Assembly (NCBI GenBank): GCA_026984915.1
Contig: JALSRG010000079.1
Span: 1-64,000 of the forward strand
Origin: Marinosulfonomonas sp.
Lineage (GTDB): Bacteria; Pseudomonadota; Alphaproteobacteria; Rhodobacterales; Rhodobacteraceae
Direction of reading: 5' to 3'
Length of the DNA stretch: 64,000 bases
The position numbers and the translations under genes are program-made. The notes beneath the pieces are model-generated. The model was not told the DNA's origin, did no database searches, and was given only the letters and a program-made list of their open reading frames with translations. Position 1 is the first letter of the stretch, and each line of letters starts with the position of its first letter. Below, piece after piece: positions 61,790 through 64,000 of the stretch.

Positions 61790-63100
61790 ATGAGCACACC
61801 TGATCTGGAAACACTGGCAGCGACCTATCCCCGGGCGGTCAATCGAAACTGGCGGGCACTGGTCGGCTGGCTGGGCGGGCTGGTCGTATTGGTTGGCTAT
61901 CTGGCCTATATCTGGCAGGCATTCGATGTGTCTTCCGCACTGGCGCGGGCAAATATGGACCGGGCGCGGATACTGGCCTTGGATTCCTATGCCTACAAAC
62001 ACCATGTGGAGCTGTCGTTGAAAACCGGCAAGCTGATGGTCAATCTTGAAGGGAACCGCCGCGCGGCCTTTAAAGAATTGCCCGAATGGGTGGAGCAAGA
62101 CGGTGAAATCACCCGCGTTGAAATGCCCGCAGGCGAAATTGCGTATATATCGCAACAGGGATTGCGACTGGAACACAACGGCGAGGTGATTGCCGATATT
62201 ACCGTTACTGCCGACGGGCCGGTTCTGAATACCCCCGCGCAAGACTGGATGCGCATTGCCCCGAATAAAATCGAGGGCCGCCCACACCGGTTGACCCGTT
62301 TCATAGTCACCAAAAACAAGATTACCCTGCATGTCTACTCCATTGGCTGGGAAAACTTCTGGTTCGACAATTCGTCACCCTTGCACGGGATGACCCTGTG
62401 GCAGGCATTAACGGCCAGAGATATTCCCTTGTCGCAAGTTGGTGCAGAAATCTGGAGCAACAACGAATGGCAGCACGGACAAATATTTCATGCCATGCTG
62501 ATCACAATTCTAATGGCGTTTTGCGGCACCATTCTGGCGGCAGTCTGCGCCCTGCCGCTCAGCTTTATGGCGGCCAAGAACATCAATCCATTATGGTTGC
62601 TGCGGGGCGTGGTAAAACGGGTGTTCGATTTCCTGCGCGGTGTTGATGCCCTGATCTGGTCGCTGATTTTCATCCGCGCCTTTGGCATGGGGCCCCTTTC
62701 CGGAATTCTGGCGATCTGGTTCACCGATACAGGCACCTTCGGAAAACTGTTTTCCGAAGCAATCGAGAATGCCGAGAAGAAACAGATGGAGGGTGTTGGT
62801 TCTGTTGGTGCCGGCAAGGTGCAGACGACATGGTTCGGCGTGATCCCGCAGGTATTGCCTGTGTTGATCTCGCAAACCCTGTATTTTCTTGAATCCAACA
62901 CCCGGTCGGCCACTGTGATCGGTATGCTGGGGGCCGGCGGTATCGGGCTGAAACTGGCCGATACCATGCGCACCGGACAGGATTGGGAAAACACCATGTA
63001 TATCATTACCCTGATCATAATTGTGGTGATCGCAATGGACAATGTTTCCGGCTGGTTGCGCATTCGCCTGATCAAAGGAGCAGAGAAAAACATCCTATGA
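61790..63100 (+). CDS. phnE: Phosphonate ABC transporter permease with large extracytoplasmic insert (second PhnE)
   Basis: A 436-residue permease, about 140 residues longer than the first. A membrane helix (about residues 22-46) is followed by a soluble section of roughly 170 residues (about 47-215) that should lie in the periplasm, then the membrane core with EGVGSVGAGKVQTTWFGVIPQVLP and TVIGMLGAGGIG. The insert (KHHVELSLKTGKLMVNLEG...) is not a domain I recognise. ATG 61790 has GGGGGGTG upstream. Together with the first PhnE it would build the channel; the stop overlaps the next gene (ATGA). Two-permease phosphonate systems are known in alphaproteobacteria. Confidence 0.9.
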   Translation: MSTPDLETLAATYPRAVNRNWRALVGWLGGLVVLVGYLAYIWQAFDVSSALARANMDRARILALDSYAYKHHVELSLKTGKLMVNLEGNRRAAFKELPEWVEQDGEITRVEMPAGEIAYISQQGLRLEHNGEVIADITVTADGPVLNTPAQDWMRIAPNKIEGRPHRLTRFIVTKNKITLHVYSIGWENFWFDNSSPLHGMTLWQALTARDIPLSQVGAEIWSNNEWQHGQIFHAMLITILMAFCGTILAAVCALPLSFMAAKNINPLWLLRGVVKRVFDFLRGVDALIWSLIFIRAFGMGPLSGILAIWFTDTGTFGKLFSEAIENAEKKQMEGVGSVGAGKVQTTWFGVIPQVLPVLISQTLYFLESNTRSATVIGMLGAGGIGLKLADTMRTGQDWENTMYIITLIIIVVIAMDNVSGWLRIRLIKGAEKNIL

Positions 63101-63714
63101 AGCCGAAGCTTTCAAAAACCCCGCTTTTGCACGAGGGGGCCAGCGTGGTGAAATCCACACTTGGGCATTATGTGGAAATCGGCGCACAGGCGCGCCTGAA
63201 CGAAGTAAAGTTTGGCGACTACAGCTATTGCGACCGTTTCGCGGATCTGTCTTTCTCTATCGTCGGGAAATTTGCAAATATAGCCGCCTTTGCCCGTGTA
63301 AATCCGGGCAATCACCCGACATGGCGGGCCAGCCTGCATCACTTCATGTATCGTTCCTCGGCCTATTTCGAGGGCGAGGATGACGAGGCCGAATTCTTTG
63401 AGTGGCGGCGGGAAAACCTGTGCTCGTTGGGGCATGACACATGGCTTGGCAACAGCGCACTGGTGTTGCCGGGCCGTGTGGTCGGCACGGGGGCCGTGGT
63501 GGGGGCAGGCGCAATCGTGACCAAGGATGTGCCGTGTTATGCCATTGTGGCTGGCAATCCGGCGCAGGTGATCAAAATGCGCTTTTCTGATCCTGTTATT
63601 AAACGTTTGCTGGCGCTTGAATGGTGGAATTGGGACCATGCCGCATTACACAGTGCGCTGCCTGATTTTCGCACTATGGACGTCGAAGCGTTTCTGGAAA
63701 AATACGGGGGTTAA
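63097..63714 (+). CDS. Hexapeptide-repeat transferase of phosphonate metabolism
   Basis: A 205-residue left-handed beta-helix protein of the phosphonate-associated transferase family (TIGR03308 type). Hexapeptide turns are seen in GHYVEIGAQARLNEVKFGDYSYC, IVGKFANIAAFARVNPG and the end RVVGTGAVVGAGAIVTKDVPCYAIVAGNPAQVI. Related proteins in C-P lyase clusters are presumed to acylate a small molecule, but the substrate is not known. The ATG overlaps the second phnE (ATGA), so it belongs to the operon; it converges on phnM with 12 bases between them. Confidence 0.85.
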   Translation: MKPKLSKTPLLHEGASVVKSTLGHYVEIGAQARLNEVKFGDYSYCDRFADLSFSIVGKFANIAAFARVNPGNHPTWRASLHHFMYRSSAYFEGEDDEAEFFEWRRENLCSLGHDTWLGNSALVLPGRVVGTGAVVGAGAIVTKDVPCYAIVAGNPAQVIKMRFSDPVIKRLLALEWWNWDHAALHSALPDFRTMDVEAFLEKYGG

Positions 63715-63726
63715 ACCCGGAATTCT

Positions 63727-64000
63727 CTATTCTGCCGCAATCCCGATTGCTCCGGCACTGCGGAAAAGGCGCGATCCGGCCTCGCCTGACAATGCGGCAA
63801 TCCGCCCGTTGGAAAGGGTTGCCTCGATACAGCGGGTTTCACTGTTCATGATGACAAAATCCGCCCGTGTGCCAACCTTCAGTTCTCCACGATCTGTCAG
63901 GCCAAGAATGGCGGCGGGGATCGTAGAAATCATACCCCATGCTTGCCCAAAAGACATCACACCGCGGTCAACCAGCGCCCAGACGGCGCCTTGCAGGGCA
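63727..64000 (-). CDS. phnM: Alpha-D-ribose 1-methylphosphonate 5-triphosphate diphosphatase, C-terminal part
   Basis: The last 90 codons of a gene that runs off the right edge. The visible part (SFGQAWGMISTIPAAILGLTDRGELKVGTRADFVIMN) is the ending of amidohydrolase-fold proteins of the PhnM type, in which the metal-dependent core lies upstream. PhnM removes diphosphate from the ribose methylphosphonate intermediate of the C-P lyase route. The neighbouring phosphonate transport genes support the identification. The rest and the C-P lyase core (phnGHIJKL) should lie beyond the window. Confidence 0.82.
   Translation of the reverse strand, partial: ALQGAVWALVDRGVMSFGQAWGMISTIPAAILGLTDRGELKVGTRADFVIMNSETRCIEATLSNGRIAALSGEAGSRLFRSAGAIGIAAE

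Noticed and set aside
1-64000. CRISPR arrays, rRNA, tRNA, prophage or conjugation genes
   Set aside because: No regularly spaced repeats, no rRNA or tRNA sequence, and no phage structural or transfer genes were seen; the only mobile remnant is the IS6 piece at about 57.1-57.4 kb.

Overview
The window reads as a chromosomal segment of an alphaproteobacterium of the Rhodobacterales (Roseobacter/Paracoccus-type). The basis is the gene content and order: a narK1-narK2-narGHJI operon facing a cysteine-less FNR-type regulator, the serC-serA/serB arrangement with a candidate serC leader RNA, an IalB-family protein, a DUF2585 protein, an MhpA-like monooxygenase next to a DUF2783 protein, and a two-permease phosphonate transporter. 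Genes are dense. Many neighbours share a 4-base ATGA start/stop overlap, and several convergent pairs overlap or nearly touch. No rRNA, tRNA or CRISPR array was found.

Layout. 0.1-7.2 kb (minus strand): a peptide operon of membrane dipeptidase, periplasmic binding protein, two permeases and two ATPases, ending in a short-chain dehydrogenase, with a divergent LysR regulator and a HAD phosphatase (7.3-9.0 kb). 9.0-19.5 kb (minus strand): respiratory nitrate reduction, narK1-narK2-narG-narH-narJ-narI plus a parvulin-type prolyl isomerase. The divergent NarR-like gene and two FNR-type boxes lie at 19.6-20.5 kb. 20.5-24.2 kb (minus strand): a phytase-like secreted protein, murein endopeptidase MepA, a UMF1-type MFS protein and a thioesterase. 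24.3-27.5 kb: YggT, RecQ helicase and YaaA, then a convergent VOC protein. 28-30.2 kb: a hybrid histidine kinase facing an alpha-2-macroglobulin/PBP1C pair (30.4-37.9 kb), followed by a thiolase. 39.1-46.7 kb: homogentisate catabolism (MarR regulator, hmgA, maiA, fahA), a DUF2585 membrane protein, and a second co-directional group of an MBL-fold protein, a small membrane protein, an MhaA-like flavoprotein and an MhaB/DUF2783-like small protein. 46.7-49.1 kb: a large membrane-anchored repeat protein and a metallophosphatase. 49.1-53.0 kb: the whole serine pathway (serC-serA one way, serB the other). 53-57 kb: asparaginase, IalB protein, RlmN and a threonine dehydratase.

56.9-59.0 kb is a degenerate island. 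It holds the last 41 codons of a LOG-family gene fused to a truncated IS6-type transposase, a repeated IS-end motif, a Phd-type antitoxin under a 31-bp palindrome with a frameshifted PemK/MazF-like toxin, and unidentified fragments. Directly after it comes the phosphonate uptake operon phnC-phnD-phnE-phnE plus a hexapeptide transferase, and a phnM gene that runs off the right edge.

Functionally, the cell appears able to take up and split peptides, respire nitrate under FNR/NarR-type control, degrade tyrosine/phenylalanine-type aromatics through homogentisate (perhaps also 3-hydroxyphenylacetate), and import phosphonates for C-P lyase. The least described parts are the MBL/small-membrane-protein/MhaAB group, the repeat protein at 46.7 kb, and the island at 57-59 kb. 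Starts given here were often moved inward from the longest open frame on the basis of ribosome binding sites, overlaps and family N-termini.
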